Shown here: positions 30,284 through 38,071 of the stretch, piece by piece
How positions within the stretch are numbered: the stretch's first letter is position 1
How the letters are laid out: each line of letters opens with the position of its first letter
Assembly (NCBI GenBank): GCA_022799175.1
Contig: JAAWNY010000027.1
Coordinates: forward strand, 1-38,200
Reading direction: 5' to 3'
Length of the DNA: 38,200 nt
Source: Lachnospiraceae bacterium
Lineage (GTDB): Bacteria; Bacillota; Clostridia; Lachnospirales; Lachnospiraceae
Notes under the pieces: model-generated
Database searches by the model: none
What the model was told of the DNA's origin: nothing
What the model saw: the letters and a program-made list of their open reading frames with translations, nothing else
Position numbers and translations under genes: made by a program

Positions 30284-31387
30284 ATGCACAAGATCCGTCT
30301 GATGATTGTAGATGATTCCATCCTTTTCCGAAATTGGTTAGTTCAAAATTTGGGAGCGGATTCTCGTTTTGAAGTGGTCGGATATGCTGTGAATGCCTTA
30401 GATGCAAAGAACAAGCTTCCACAAATTAAACCAGATATTATGACGCTGGACATCGAGATGCCTGGCATGACTGGTATTGATTTTTTGAGAGAGGTTCTTC
30501 CGGTCCATCCGGTGCCCATTATTCTGGTATCCTCCCTCAATGTGCGGGTATTTGATGCGCTTGCTGCAGGCGCTGTTGATTTTGTGCGCAAACCAGATAT
30601 GAATATGGAAGGAGGAAAGGAGGCTTTCCTCAATACGCTGAAATCAAAACTCTGCGCCGGGGCAGAAGCTAAAGTCAGACTGCCTTCTGCCATACCAACC
30701 ACTGCCAGACACATAACAGAAGGAGTCACCACTCCCTCTGCCGGGATGCCCCCAAACAGCTCTGTGACGACCACCTCTCCGGTCTCTACCCGGCTGCCAG
30801 CTAACTTTGGAAATATCGATGTGATTGCTATCGGCGCCTCCACAGGAGGAACCGAGGCGATTCTTGAAGTAGTACGTCAATTCCCAGCCAAAATGCCAGG
30901 AATTGTAATCACACAGCACATGCCTCCCGGATTTACCGCCATGTATGCAGAACGTCTGAACCGTATCTGTCAGCTCAAGGTAAAAGAGGCTTCTCATGGT
31001 GACAAAGTTATTCCGGGCCAGATTCTTCTTGCTCCTGGCGGCCTTCAGATGAGAGTCATTCGCATGGGTTCCGGTTACTCTGTCAGCTGCACCGAGGAAG
31101 CCAAAGTCAGTGGGCACAAACCCTCTGTGGATGTACTTTTCGATTCGGTAGCTTCCACTGTAAAAAATCGTGCCATTGGCATCATTCTTACCGGTATGGG
31201 AGCGGATGGCGCTGCCGGGATGCTGCGGATGCGTAAAGCTGGTGCTTATACCATCGGCCAGAATCGGGAAACCTGTGTGGTATATGGGATGCCTATGGAG
31301 GCTTATCGAGCTGGAGGCGTTTGTGTCCAATCGGCCTTAAGCTCTATTCCTCAAGTTGTTATGGCCCGGCTTTCTAAACCCTCTTGA
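30284..31387 (+). CDS. cheB: Protein-glutamate methylesterase CheB
   Basis: CheB removes receptor methyl groups and is activated by CheA phosphorylation. The 367-residue protein has a receiver domain (Asp10/Asp11, phospho-acceptor Asp56 in MTLDIEMPGMTG), a Ser/Thr/Pro-rich linker (about 130-175) and the esterase domain with Ser186 (IAIGASTGGTEAI), His212 (ITQHMPPGFT) and Asp308 (LTGMGADGAAGM). The ATG at 30284 fits the receiver start; AGAAGG lies about ten bases upstream, and a TTG three codons earlier is possible. It lies 29 bases after cheR. Confidence 0.96.
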   Translation: MHKIRLMIVDDSILFRNWLVQNLGADSRFEVVGYAVNALDAKNKLPQIKPDIMTLDIEMPGMTGIDFLREVLPVHPVPIILVSSLNVRVFDALAAGAVDFVRKPDMNMEGGKEAFLNTLKSKLCAGAEAKVRLPSAIPTTARHITEGVTTPSAGMPPNSSVTTTSPVSTRLPANFGNIDVIAIGASTGGTEAILEVVRQFPAKMPGIVITQHMPPGFTAMYAERLNRICQLKVKEASHGDKVIPGQILLAPGGLQMRVIRMGSGYSVSCTEEAKVSGHKPSVDVLFDSVASTVKNRAIGIILTGMGADGAAGMLRMRKAGAYTIGQNRETCVVYGMPMEAYRAGGVCVQSALSSIPQVVMARLSKPS

Positions 31388-31397
31388 CGGGCTTTTT
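31364..31397 (+). terminator. Terminator-like hairpin at the cheB end
   Basis: GCCCG (31364-31368) can pair with CGGGC (31388-31392) across 19 bases that include the cheB stop, and T-rich sequence follows (five T, then TATTTATTTTTTATTT). The stem is only five pairs, so it may act as a partial terminator that reduces expression of the next gene. Confidence 0.4.
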
Positions 31398-31415
31398 ATT
31401 TATTTTTTATTTATT

Positions 31416-32381
31416 ATGCAAAAAACAATAAATTCTGTTCAAAAAAAGCCTAAGCGGGTTCATAAAAGTTTTGCCGAGTATCTGGTCACAGCAGCTATTG
31501 CTGTGACCACTCTCGCTATTGCCGCCAGCCTGTTCTTATATTTCCGGCCTTTTACTCTGGAAGATGTTTGGAACACTACCCATCAACTGACTTCCTACGT
31601 ATCGCAGCAAGTTTCTGATTTTCGTGATCATCAGGTCGCACGTTATCAAGAATGGAAGAAAAAATACTTAGATGCCAAAGTTGATAACTCTGCTATTATT
31701 ACTGACGAGAATTCTGCTCCTCTCTCCCCCATGACCGGGGATGCAGTACCGTTTATGGATCGCACTTCTGATCTAGGAGAAGTTTCTGGTTTAAACAGCG
31801 AGCCCGTCTTTCCCCTTCAGGAAGATGCCATTTTTTCTTTTATGATGGATACCGCCTTAGGCCCCATGCTCTACTATAACCAGGGGGATATTCGTTGGAA
31901 AAATTATCTTTATGGCGGTGTTGATCCCATCAGCCGTTATGGCTGCGGTCCTGTCTGTGTGGCGATGATCATCAACAGTTTTGGCTCTGCCAGCGTCACT
32001 CCTGTTGAAATGGCTGATTGGTCTGCCGCCAACGGTGGATATGCCCGCCATGGCGGTTCCTACCACAATTTGATACCAGACAGCCTCTCTGCCTTTGGCC
32101 TCCAGGTAGACAGCGTTACCGAACGGACCGCAGAAAATGCTGCCGCGCTTTTGGACAGTGGTCATATTCTGGTAGCTCTCATGGGACGCGGAAGTCTAAC
32201 TCAGAATGGCCATTTTATCGTTATTACGCAGCTATGCGAAAATGGCAATGTCTATATTGCAGATCCAGCCAACTATGAAAACTGCACAAAAGAATGGGAT
32301 TTACAACAATTAATGAACGAGCTAAAACAAGTTTACGATCATGGTGGTCCCTTGTGGGCCATCTCAATGCCAGGTCCGTAA
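31416..32381 (+). CDS. Membrane-anchored C39-like cysteine peptidase
   Basis: This 321-residue protein has a basic start, one membrane helix (20-43) and a long linker (44-150), so its C-terminal domain probably lies outside the cell. Residues 152-320 fit the C39-like (C39_2) papain fold: Gln156 in NQGDIRW, Cys177 in SRYGCGPVCVAMI, His266 in GHFIVI and Asp283 in ADPAN form the usual site. Its target is unknown; there is no leader-peptide transporter domain. The start (ATG 31416) is chosen because it opens the anchor; no Shine-Dalgarno is visible, only U-rich sequence. It lies 28 bases after cheB, so it ends the chemotaxis operon. Confidence 0.8.
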   Translation: MQKTINSVQKKPKRVHKSFAEYLVTAAIAVTTLAIAASLFLYFRPFTLEDVWNTTHQLTSYVSQQVSDFRDHQVARYQEWKKKYLDAKVDNSAIITDENSAPLSPMTGDAVPFMDRTSDLGEVSGLNSEPVFPLQEDAIFSFMMDTALGPMLYYNQGDIRWKNYLYGGVDPISRYGCGPVCVAMIINSFGSASVTPVEMADWSAANGGYARHGGSYHNLIPDSLSAFGLQVDSVTERTAENAAALLDSGHILVALMGRGSLTQNGHFIVITQLCENGNVYIADPANYENCTKEWDLQQLMNELKQVYDHGGPLWAISMPGP

Positions 32382-32395
32382 ATTTTCATCTTTAT

Positions 32396-32458
32396 AAAAA
32401 AGATAACCAGAATTTTGCCAAGGGAATCTCCCTTCTGCTAATCCCGGCTATCTTTTTT
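32396..32458. terminator. Terminator between the che operon and the glycosyltransferases
   Basis: AAAAAAGATA (32396-32405) pairs with TATCTTTTTT (32449-32458), continued by CC/GG, and a smaller AAGGGA/TCCCTT hairpin sits inside. T-runs lie on both strands, so it can stop both convergent units. Confidence 0.75.
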
Positions 32459-32467
32459 AATTTTCTT

Positions 32468-33829
32468 TTAGTTTTCCTTATGCTCTCCTGCCAAAGCCTG
32501 ATCGACAATCACCAGTTCCTCCGGACGGAACATTTCCCGCAACACAGCAACCATACTGCCATAATTTGCTTTCATCGCTGCTTTTAAAACAAACAGACGA
32601 TCTTTCAGTGTAGAAAAGTCATAAAGATTCTGCCCCAAAAAGGTTGCGACTGCCAAAGCCGACGCCGCTTCCTTGCGTCCGCTGCGTTCATCAAAAGAAA
32701 ATGCTGTCAACATCAAGAACAGAGTACTCATCAAATAACGATCTGCTTTCAGCAAAACGGTAGAATAATTGATACATTCTGCTAAATTCCCATTATTAAA
32801 ACAGCAAGTCGCCAACATTTCATAAGCCTGTCGGATATCTCCCGAAAGAAACATGGATTTAAAGGCTGTCCCATATTTTTCCAACTGTGCTAACGCTCGC
32901 TTCAAATGCTTCTCCGCCTTTCGATAATTCCCATGGCGTGAGAAATATTTCCCAGCATAAAAATCGAAGTCTCCCTCCTGCGGCAAACGAAGAGTTGCCT
33001 TATTGTAAATCTCCATAAAATTCTCTTCTGTGGTCTCTATATTCGCATAAAGAATCTCCATCAGCTTAGTAAACGTCATAGCCGTCCGGATCGGATCGAT
33101 CGTCTCTACCGTATCCGGCATCAAAGAAATCGACTTTCGAAATGCCTCTTCCGCCTTCTCTAAATTCTCCGCCGAATAATATTCATCTCCCAAATATCCC
33201 AGCATTCGATGGCTATCTGGATGCTCTTCCAGCTCTTTTAAAATAATCTTTAGATTTCGTCCACTGGATACTTTGCCATCATGTAAAGCTTTGCCATATC
33301 CCGTATGGTAGATGGAAAGCTCATTCACTGCATCCACGAAACGAAAGTCCGAACCATCCACCGATGTGATATACTCATGGATCCGCCCCACATATCGCAC
33401 TCCCCGTGAATTGCGAAACACCCGAGATTGTGTCCCTACTGCAGAAATCGTACCATCGTCCATCAGATGCACCCACGAAGAAAGAATCGCGTCATAGCGC
33501 TTATCCTGCAATTGTCTTACATAATATAACACCTTTCTGGCATCCTCCTCAGAAAAGTATTCATCCGCATCCAAAAAAGCAATCCATTCATATTTTGCCT
33601 TACTGATCGCAAAATTTTTCGCCGCAGCAAAGTCGTCAATCCATTCAAAATGATATATCTTCGCTCCCATCTGCTCTGCAATCTCTACAGTCCGATCCGT
33701 GGAACCAGTATCCACTACAATCTGTTCTGACACGATCCCCTTTCCCCAAGAAAGCGCATGCTCGATATTTCTCTCTTCATTTTTCACAATCATACATTGG
33801 GAAATTCTCGCTCTGCTGCGACCCTTCAT
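32468..33829 (-). CDS. GT2 glycosyltransferase with repeat-like C-terminus (second of pair)
   Basis: This 453-residue soluble protein starts with a GT2 (GT-A fold) domain: ISQCMIVKNEERNIEHALSW, IVVDTGSTDRTVEIA, WIDDFAAAKNFAI and the metal-binding WIAFLDADEYFSEEDA. The C-terminal half (about 200-450) is all-helical with TPR-like units (RMLGYLGDEYYSAENLEKAEEAFRKSI; YFSRHGNYRKAEKHLKRAL). This layout is known in glycosyltransferases that act on proteins, such as SunS-like enzymes. GGAG precedes the ATG by about nine bases. It lies 63 bases after its paralog, and the pair sits beside two flagellin genes, so flagellin is a likely acceptor; that is inference. Confidence 0.85.
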   Translation of the reverse strand: MKGRSRARISQCMIVKNEERNIEHALSWGKGIVSEQIVVDTGSTDRTVEIAEQMGAKIYHFEWIDDFAAAKNFAISKAKYEWIAFLDADEYFSEEDARKVLYYVRQLQDKRYDAILSSWVHLMDDGTISAVGTQSRVFRNSRGVRYVGRIHEYITSVDGSDFRFVDAVNELSIYHTGYGKALHDGKVSSGRNLKIILKELEEHPDSHRMLGYLGDEYYSAENLEKAEEAFRKSISLMPDTVETIDPIRTAMTFTKLMEILYANIETTEENFMEIYNKATLRLPQEGDFDFYAGKYFSRHGNYRKAEKHLKRALAQLEKYGTAFKSMFLSGDIRQAYEMLATCCFNNGNLAECINYSTVLLKADRYLMSTLFLMLTAFSFDERSGRKEAASALAVATFLGQNLYDFSTLKDRLFVLKAAMKANYGSMVAVLREMFRPEELVIVDQALAGEHKEN

Positions 33830-33892
33830 AATGCTGTCTCCTCTCTGTTTGCTCCCGCTATCTTATTTCCATTCGTTCCTGCATCATCACAG

Positions 33893-35212
33893 TTACTTCT
33901 TTCCTTCCTCCAGCCCTATTGCCGTCCGTTCCTGCGAGGTGAAAAGTTTCTCCGCCATATAAGAGGCAAAGTCCTCACATCCTCCCTGCTGTGCCGTCTT
34001 CCATAAAAACAGCCGATCTCTTAAAGAAGAGAAATCATAAAGTCCAGAAAAAAATTGTAAAATCTGTGGATATTCTTGTTCTTTTCCCTCTTTTCCTGAC
34101 ACCAAAGTTAAAAGCAACCGGGAAAGTACCGTCATCCCATAACGATCGGATTGCAAATATGCCACTGCATAAGTCACACATTTCTGGCTCTCCCCTGCCT
34201 CATAGCAACATCGTACCAGCAGATCATAGGCTTCCTTCAGATTCCCTGCCAGCAAAAGCGCCCGGTTCGAACAGCCAAAAGTATTCAGCTTCTGCAGCGC
34301 CAGTTCCAGATATTGTATCGCCTGTCCTGCATCCTCAGAAGCAGCAAAAAAACGTCCGACCATATAATCAAAGTCTGCTTCCTTTGGCATCTTCTCCACT
34401 GCCTGACGATAAATCTTGTCCACAGCTTCCCAGGATGCCTCTTCTTTCTCTGTCAAAATCATCAACAATCGCGTATAGGTAGCAGCGCTCCGTTGATCCT
34501 CCTCTGACAACTGATCTGGCATATGCATGACCGCTCGTCGATACCACGCTTCTGCTTCTACTCGCTCTCCGTCATCTAAATACTCATCCCCCATATATCC
34601 CATCATCTCATAATCCTTGGGATGCTCCTGCAATTCTTTCTCTATCAATCGCCGGTTTCTTCCACTTCTAGTCTTTTCTGCATATGCCTCTCCCTGATAT
34701 CCCGTGTGAAAAATAGATAGAGAAGCCACCACATCGCCAATCCGCAGCGCCCGTCCGGTAATCGATTCCAGTTGTTCATGTATTTTCCGACGATAACGGA
34801 TGTCCGGCAGGTTTCGGAAAAAACGGATCTGTGTTCCGGAGGCAAAAATCCTCCCCTCTCCATCCAACTGCTGCCAACCGGTTGAGATTCCATCAAAGCG
34901 AGTCGGGTCAAGACCACGAATCATTTCTACCAGGCTCTTGGCATCTTCTGGCATCATATATTCATCCGCATCCAAAAAGGCAATCCACTCTCCTTGCGCC
35001 TGCTCAATCGCATAATTTTTCGCTGCTGCAAAATCGTCAATCCAGGGAAAATGATATACCTGCGCTCCCAGCTTCTGAGCCAACTCTACGGTTCGATCGG
35101 TAGAGCCGGTGTCCACTACAATCTGCTCCCACATCAGTGGCTTTCCCCAGGACAAGGCACGTTCAATATTCTTTTCTTCATTTTTTACAATCATACACTG
35201 GGAAATCCGCAC
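33893..35212 (-). CDS. GT2 glycosyltransferase with repeat-like C-terminus (first of pair)
   Basis: This 439-residue paralog of the following gene has the same layout: MRISQCMIVKNEEKNIERAL, IVVDTGSTDRTVELA, FPWIDDFAAAKNYAI, WIAFLDADEYMMPEDA, then helical repeats (EMMGYMGDEYLDDGERVEAE; YMVGRFFAASEDAGQAIQYLELAL). The N-terminal domains are much more alike than the C-terminal halves, which fits duplication followed by divergence of acceptor recognition. The start is GTG at 35212 with AAGGAGG eight bases upstream. A sigma-D type promoter stands about 95 bases before it, so it is expected to be expressed with the flagellar genes. Confidence 0.85.
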   Translation of the reverse strand: MRISQCMIVKNEEKNIERALSWGKPLMWEQIVVDTGSTDRTVELAQKLGAQVYHFPWIDDFAAAKNYAIEQAQGEWIAFLDADEYMMPEDAKSLVEMIRGLDPTRFDGISTGWQQLDGEGRIFASGTQIRFFRNLPDIRYRRKIHEQLESITGRALRIGDVVASLSIFHTGYQGEAYAEKTRSGRNRRLIEKELQEHPKDYEMMGYMGDEYLDDGERVEAEAWYRRAVMHMPDQLSEEDQRSAATYTRLLMILTEKEEASWEAVDKIYRQAVEKMPKEADFDYMVGRFFAASEDAGQAIQYLELALQKLNTFGCSNRALLLAGNLKEAYDLLVRCCYEAGESQKCVTYAVAYLQSDRYGMTVLSRLLLTLVSGKEGKEQEYPQILQFFSGLYDFSSLRDRLFLWKTAQQGGCEDFASYMAEKLFTSQERTAIGLEEGKK

Positions 35213-35307
35213 TCGCCTTTCCTCCTTACCGGCTTTTAAAGAAAAAAGCCATCTCCCGGCCTGATCTGGGAAAAATGACTTTCAACTCTCAGACATATTC
35301 TATTTAT

Positions 35308-35334
35308 ATATCGGCTTTTTAATAGGGAAATTAA
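35308..35334 (-). promoter_or_regulatory. Sigma-D (sigma-28) type promoter of the glycosyltransferase pair
   Basis: On the minus strand TTAA, exactly 15 bases and a perfect GCCGATAT (plus-strand 35308-35315) match the cheA promoter box for box. It lies between the flagellin terminator and the first glycosyltransferase gene. Confidence 0.7.
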
Positions 35335-35369
35335 GATTTTTTATAAGGAATTTCTATTTCACACTGCTC

Positions 35370-35406
35370 AAAAAAGCCCGGCGGGAAAATTCCCACCAGG
35401 CTTTTT
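35370..35406 (-). terminator. Terminator of the larger flagellin gene
   Basis: AAAAAGCC..GG.GGGAA pairs with TTCCC.CC.GGCTTTTT with small mismatches and a very short loop, T-runs on both strands. It lies about 70 bases after the flagellin stop. Confidence 0.85.
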
Positions 35407-35474
35407 CTTAATCTGATACAATTTTCAGACAGTCACTGTCTGAATTGAATTACCATCAAGCTCCTATGCAGCAA

Positions 35475-36563
35475 TTACTGCAACAGGCTCAAGATGCTCT
35501 GCGGTACCGAGTTGGACTGCGCCAGCATGGACTGAGATGCCTGCAGAAGAATGTTATTCTTCGTGAATGCGGTAATCTCATCTGCCATATCGGTATCACG
35601 GATACGGCTCTCAGCAGATGTGATATTCTCAGAAGTAACCTTCAAGTTGTTAACCGTATGCTCCAATCTGTTCTGAGCAGCACCGAGTTTTGCACGATAG
35701 CTGGAAACAGCGTTGATAGCGGCATTGATGGTATCGATCGCTGCATTCGCTACAACTGTGCTGCTTCCGGAAATATCCATCTTGTCAAGCAGAACCTGTC
35801 TGGCATTGCTGCTTTCATTAAATTTCACATCCTCAAAATCTGCTGCCATAGTTGCAAACTTATCACTTACTTTTCCGTTTGAAAGGATATAACCCTTTGT
35901 TTCTGCATTAACAGGTACTGTCTTAGCCGCATCAGTAGCGCCCACTGCTTTATCAAATACGTACTCTGCTTTTTTTCCAGCTACATTGGCATCCTCACCT
36001 GTCTTCGCCTGTGCGTCTCTGTCATAGCCAACCATACTATCCCAAATCGCCGCCTGAATACCACTCACTGTCATCGCCTGGCTATTTACCACGATGGTCT
36101 CTTTTCCGCTCGGACCAATCTGGAAGGTCATCTTTCCAGCGCTGCCAGTATTTGCCAGAGGCTTAATGCCGTTGAAGTCGGTGTTGTTGGCGATACGATC
36201 GATCTCCTTTAACAGCTCGGAAACCTCGCTCTGCAGGTTGCCTCTTGCTACGGTATTATAAGTACCGTTTGCCGACTGAGATGCCAGAGTGGTAAGACGC
36301 TGCAGCATGGAGTGAACCTCGGTCAGAGCACCTTCTGCCGTCTGAATCAAGCCGATAGCATCCTGGGCGTTCTTCGCCGCCTGGTTCAAGCCGTTGATCT
36401 GAGATCTCATGCTCTCAGAAATCGCCAGACCTGCCGCATCATCACCGGCACGGTTGATCTTGTAACCGGATGACAGCTTCTCTAAGTTCTTGTTCAATCC
36501 GCTCTGGTTTACGCCTAAGTTTCTGTAAGAGTTAATCGCTGCTATATTATGTTGAATAATCAT
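35475..36563 (-). CDS. Flagellin (larger)
   Basis: Flagellin is the filament subunit, secreted through the flagellar export system without a cleaved signal. This 362-residue form has the conserved N-terminal D0-D1 part (MIIQHNIAAINSYRNLGVN...LEKLSSGYKINRAGDDAAGLAISE), a fairly short central variable region (about 170-255) and the C-terminal D1-D0 part ending in NILLQASQSMLAQSNSVPQS and LLQ. AGGAGG lies eight bases before the ATG. It has its own promoter, a long GGA-rich leader and a terminator. A second, shorter flagellin lies just upstream. Gene names hag and fliC are both used for this family. Confidence 0.97.
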   Translation of the reverse strand: MIIQHNIAAINSYRNLGVNQSGLNKNLEKLSSGYKINRAGDDAAGLAISESMRSQINGLNQAAKNAQDAIGLIQTAEGALTEVHSMLQRLTTLASQSANGTYNTVARGNLQSEVSELLKEIDRIANNTDFNGIKPLANTGSAGKMTFQIGPSGKETIVVNSQAMTVSGIQAAIWDSMVGYDRDAQAKTGEDANVAGKKAEYVFDKAVGATDAAKTVPVNAETKGYILSNGKVSDKFATMAADFEDVKFNESSNARQVLLDKMDISGSSTVVANAAIDTINAAINAVSSYRAKLGAAQNRLEHTVNNLKVTSENITSAESRIRDTDMADEITAFTKNNILLQASQSMLAQSNSVPQSILSLLQ

Positions 36564-36640
36564 AAATCGTTCCTCCTATCCTTGAACACTGTCCTGAGAA
36601 CCTCCCTGTCCTCAGATTTTCCCTCCTGTGTGGGCCCCTA
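36564..36640 (-). promoter_or_regulatory. GGA-rich leader of the larger flagellin (CsrA-like sites)
   Basis: On the minus strand this leader carries seven GGA triplets in about 75 bases, including CAAGGAT and ACACAGGAG, both close to the CsrA site ACARGGAT, and GGAGGA inside the Shine-Dalgarno. CTGAG/CTCAG (plus-strand 36594-36598 and 36611-36615) can form a five-pair hairpin whose loop shows GGGAGG, the classic CsrA target form. CsrA represses hag translation in Bacillus subtilis under FliW control; a similar switch is inferred here. csrA and fliW are not in the window. Confidence 0.5.
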
Positions 36641-36701
36641 CACCGGAGAGTCAACAAAGCTCTATCATGATCTTGATGGATCTCTGTCTGTACATATTTG
36701 T

Positions 36702-36728
36702 ATATCGTCACTTTTGAAAAAATAATAA
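36702..36728 (-). promoter_or_regulatory. Sigma-D (sigma-28) type promoter of the larger flagellin
   Basis: On the minus strand TTAT, 15 bases and GACGATAT (plus-strand 36702-36709) match the flagellar consensus at seven of eight -10 positions. The leader would be about 130 bases long. Confidence 0.5.
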
Positions 36729-36788
36729 GTACATTTATTCCCTATATACAAAAAAATCGTTACGCATTCGCTTCGGAAATCCTCAATA

Positions 36789-36824
36789 AAAAAATGACAT
36801 TCCCCGCAGGTCCTGTCATTTTTT
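36789..36824 (-). terminator. Terminator of the shorter flagellin gene
   Basis: AAAAAATGACA (36789-36799) pairs perfectly with TGTCATTTTTT (36814-36824) across 14 bases, giving T-runs both ways. It lies 56 bases beyond the stop of the shorter flagellin, so the two flagellins are separate units. Confidence 0.85.
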
Positions 36825-36879
36825 ATTAAAACAAATATCTTTTTTGCTCTGAAAAACAAAATCCCCTCGCCAATCACTC

Positions 36880-37728
36880 TTACTGTAGCAACCGCAAAAT
36901 CAATTCTGGAACTGAGTTCGCCTGCGCCACCATCGAACTGGACGCCTGATAGACAATATTATCCTTCGTATAGGTAGTGAACTCTTCCGCCATATTCGTA
37001 TCGCGAATCTGACTCTCAGACACCGTCATATTCTCTGAAGTAACACTCAAGTTATTATGTGTATGTTCCAGATGGTTCTGTGCCGCACCAAAGCTCGCCC
37101 GGATATCTGCCACAGCCTCAATCGCTTCGTCAATCTTAGTCACAGCTGCGTTAGAAGCGGGTAATGTAGTAAAAGTAGTATCCTTCAACAGCAATGCTTC
37201 ACTGCTCAAATAATAGCGAGGCACATCCAAAGTCTCATCTCCCGAAGCGCCGATCTGCAAGGTGATATCATCCCTTTTTTGTGGCGGCACATAATCGGTT
37301 GGCAACGCTGACGTTGCATCAAACAACGGTATCTCATCAAAATCTGACGTCTGTCCAATCCGATCGATCTCATCTAAAAGCTGCATTCTCTCTGCATCCA
37401 GATTCTCCCGCGCTAATGTTGTATACGTACCATTCGCCGACTGAATCGCCAAAGTCTTCAATCTTCCCAGCATGGAATGCACCTCAGATAACGCCCCCTC
37501 TCCTGTAGACGTCATGCTAATCCCATCATTGATATTCCGCATGGCCTGATCCAGAGCAGTAATTTGATTCCGCATTAACTCAGAAATCGCCAATCCTGCC
37601 GCATCATCCCCCGCCCGGTTAATACGGTATCCGGAAGAAAGTTTCTCCAGCGACTTTCTCATCTTTCCCTCTGTAATTCCCTTATTCCTGGAAGCGTTAA
37701 AACCTCCTATGTTATTCTGTATGACCAT
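36880..37728 (-). CDS. Flagellin (shorter)
   Basis: This 282-residue flagellin keeps the D0-D1 ends (MVIQNNIGGFNASRNKGITE...LEKLSSGYRINRAGDDAAGLAISELMRNQ; C-terminal NIVYQASSSMVAQANSVPEL and LLQ), but its central region is reduced to some 40 residues (about 145-190, including LPTDYVPPQKRDD). It differs clearly from the larger flagellin, so it is not a recent copy. AAGGTGG stands about nine bases before the ATG. It could be a minor filament subunit or an alternative filament type. Promoter and terminator are its own, and its leader has far fewer GGA motifs. Confidence 0.95.
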   Translation of the reverse strand: MVIQNNIGGFNASRNKGITEGKMRKSLEKLSSGYRINRAGDDAAGLAISELMRNQITALDQAMRNINDGISMTSTGEGALSEVHSMLGRLKTLAIQSANGTYTTLARENLDAERMQLLDEIDRIGQTSDFDEIPLFDATSALPTDYVPPQKRDDITLQIGASGDETLDVPRYYLSSEALLLKDTTFTTLPASNAAVTKIDEAIEAVADIRASFGAAQNHLEHTHNNLSVTSENMTVSESQIRDTNMAEEFTTYTKDNIVYQASSSMVAQANSVPELILRLLQ

Positions 37729-37818
37729 ATCCGCTAACCACCTTCCATCAATACAACTCTATCTCACGGCCTTCTGTAAAAGAAAACCGCATTCTCATTC
37801 TTTAACCTGTTGACTATA

Positions 37819-37846
37819 ATATCGGCAGGATTTCCAGGTTACATAA
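37819..37846 (-). promoter_or_regulatory. Sigma-D (sigma-28) type promoter of the shorter flagellin
   Basis: On the minus strand a perfect GCCGATAT (plus-strand 37819-37826) is preceded by TTAT at 16 bases. The leader would be about 85 bases. Confidence 0.6.
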
Positions 37847-37895
37847 GGGTATCTCAGAATTTTTTTTGGATTTCACATTTCTCTCATATTTATAA

Positions 37896-37969
37896 AGAGG
37901 CGCCCTGTTTTGCGGTTTCGGAATGTTAAAACATCTAAAATTCCGGCAAATGCGAAACAGGGCGCCTCT
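37896..37969. repeat. Long inverted repeat
   Basis: AGAGGCGCCCTGTTTTGC (37896-37913) pairs with GCGAAACAGGGCGCCTCT (37952-37969) with a single G-T wobble. Inside, CGGAAT and ATTCCG form a second stem. There is no clear T-run on either side, so a plain terminator is not the obvious reading. Confidence 0.8.
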
Positions 37970-38071
37970 AATTTCAATATTATTTAGATAAGCAGTGGCA
38001 AAAGGTACGCCAAGGAAGAGGGGAGAGAAACAACGGAAAACCGTCTGCTCCTTTTTCCGTTTTCGAGATTA

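Noticed and set aside
30644-31330. Minus-strand open frame of 228 codons opposite cheB
   Set aside because: It is antisense to all catalytic motifs of CheB and has no start signal or recognisable domain.
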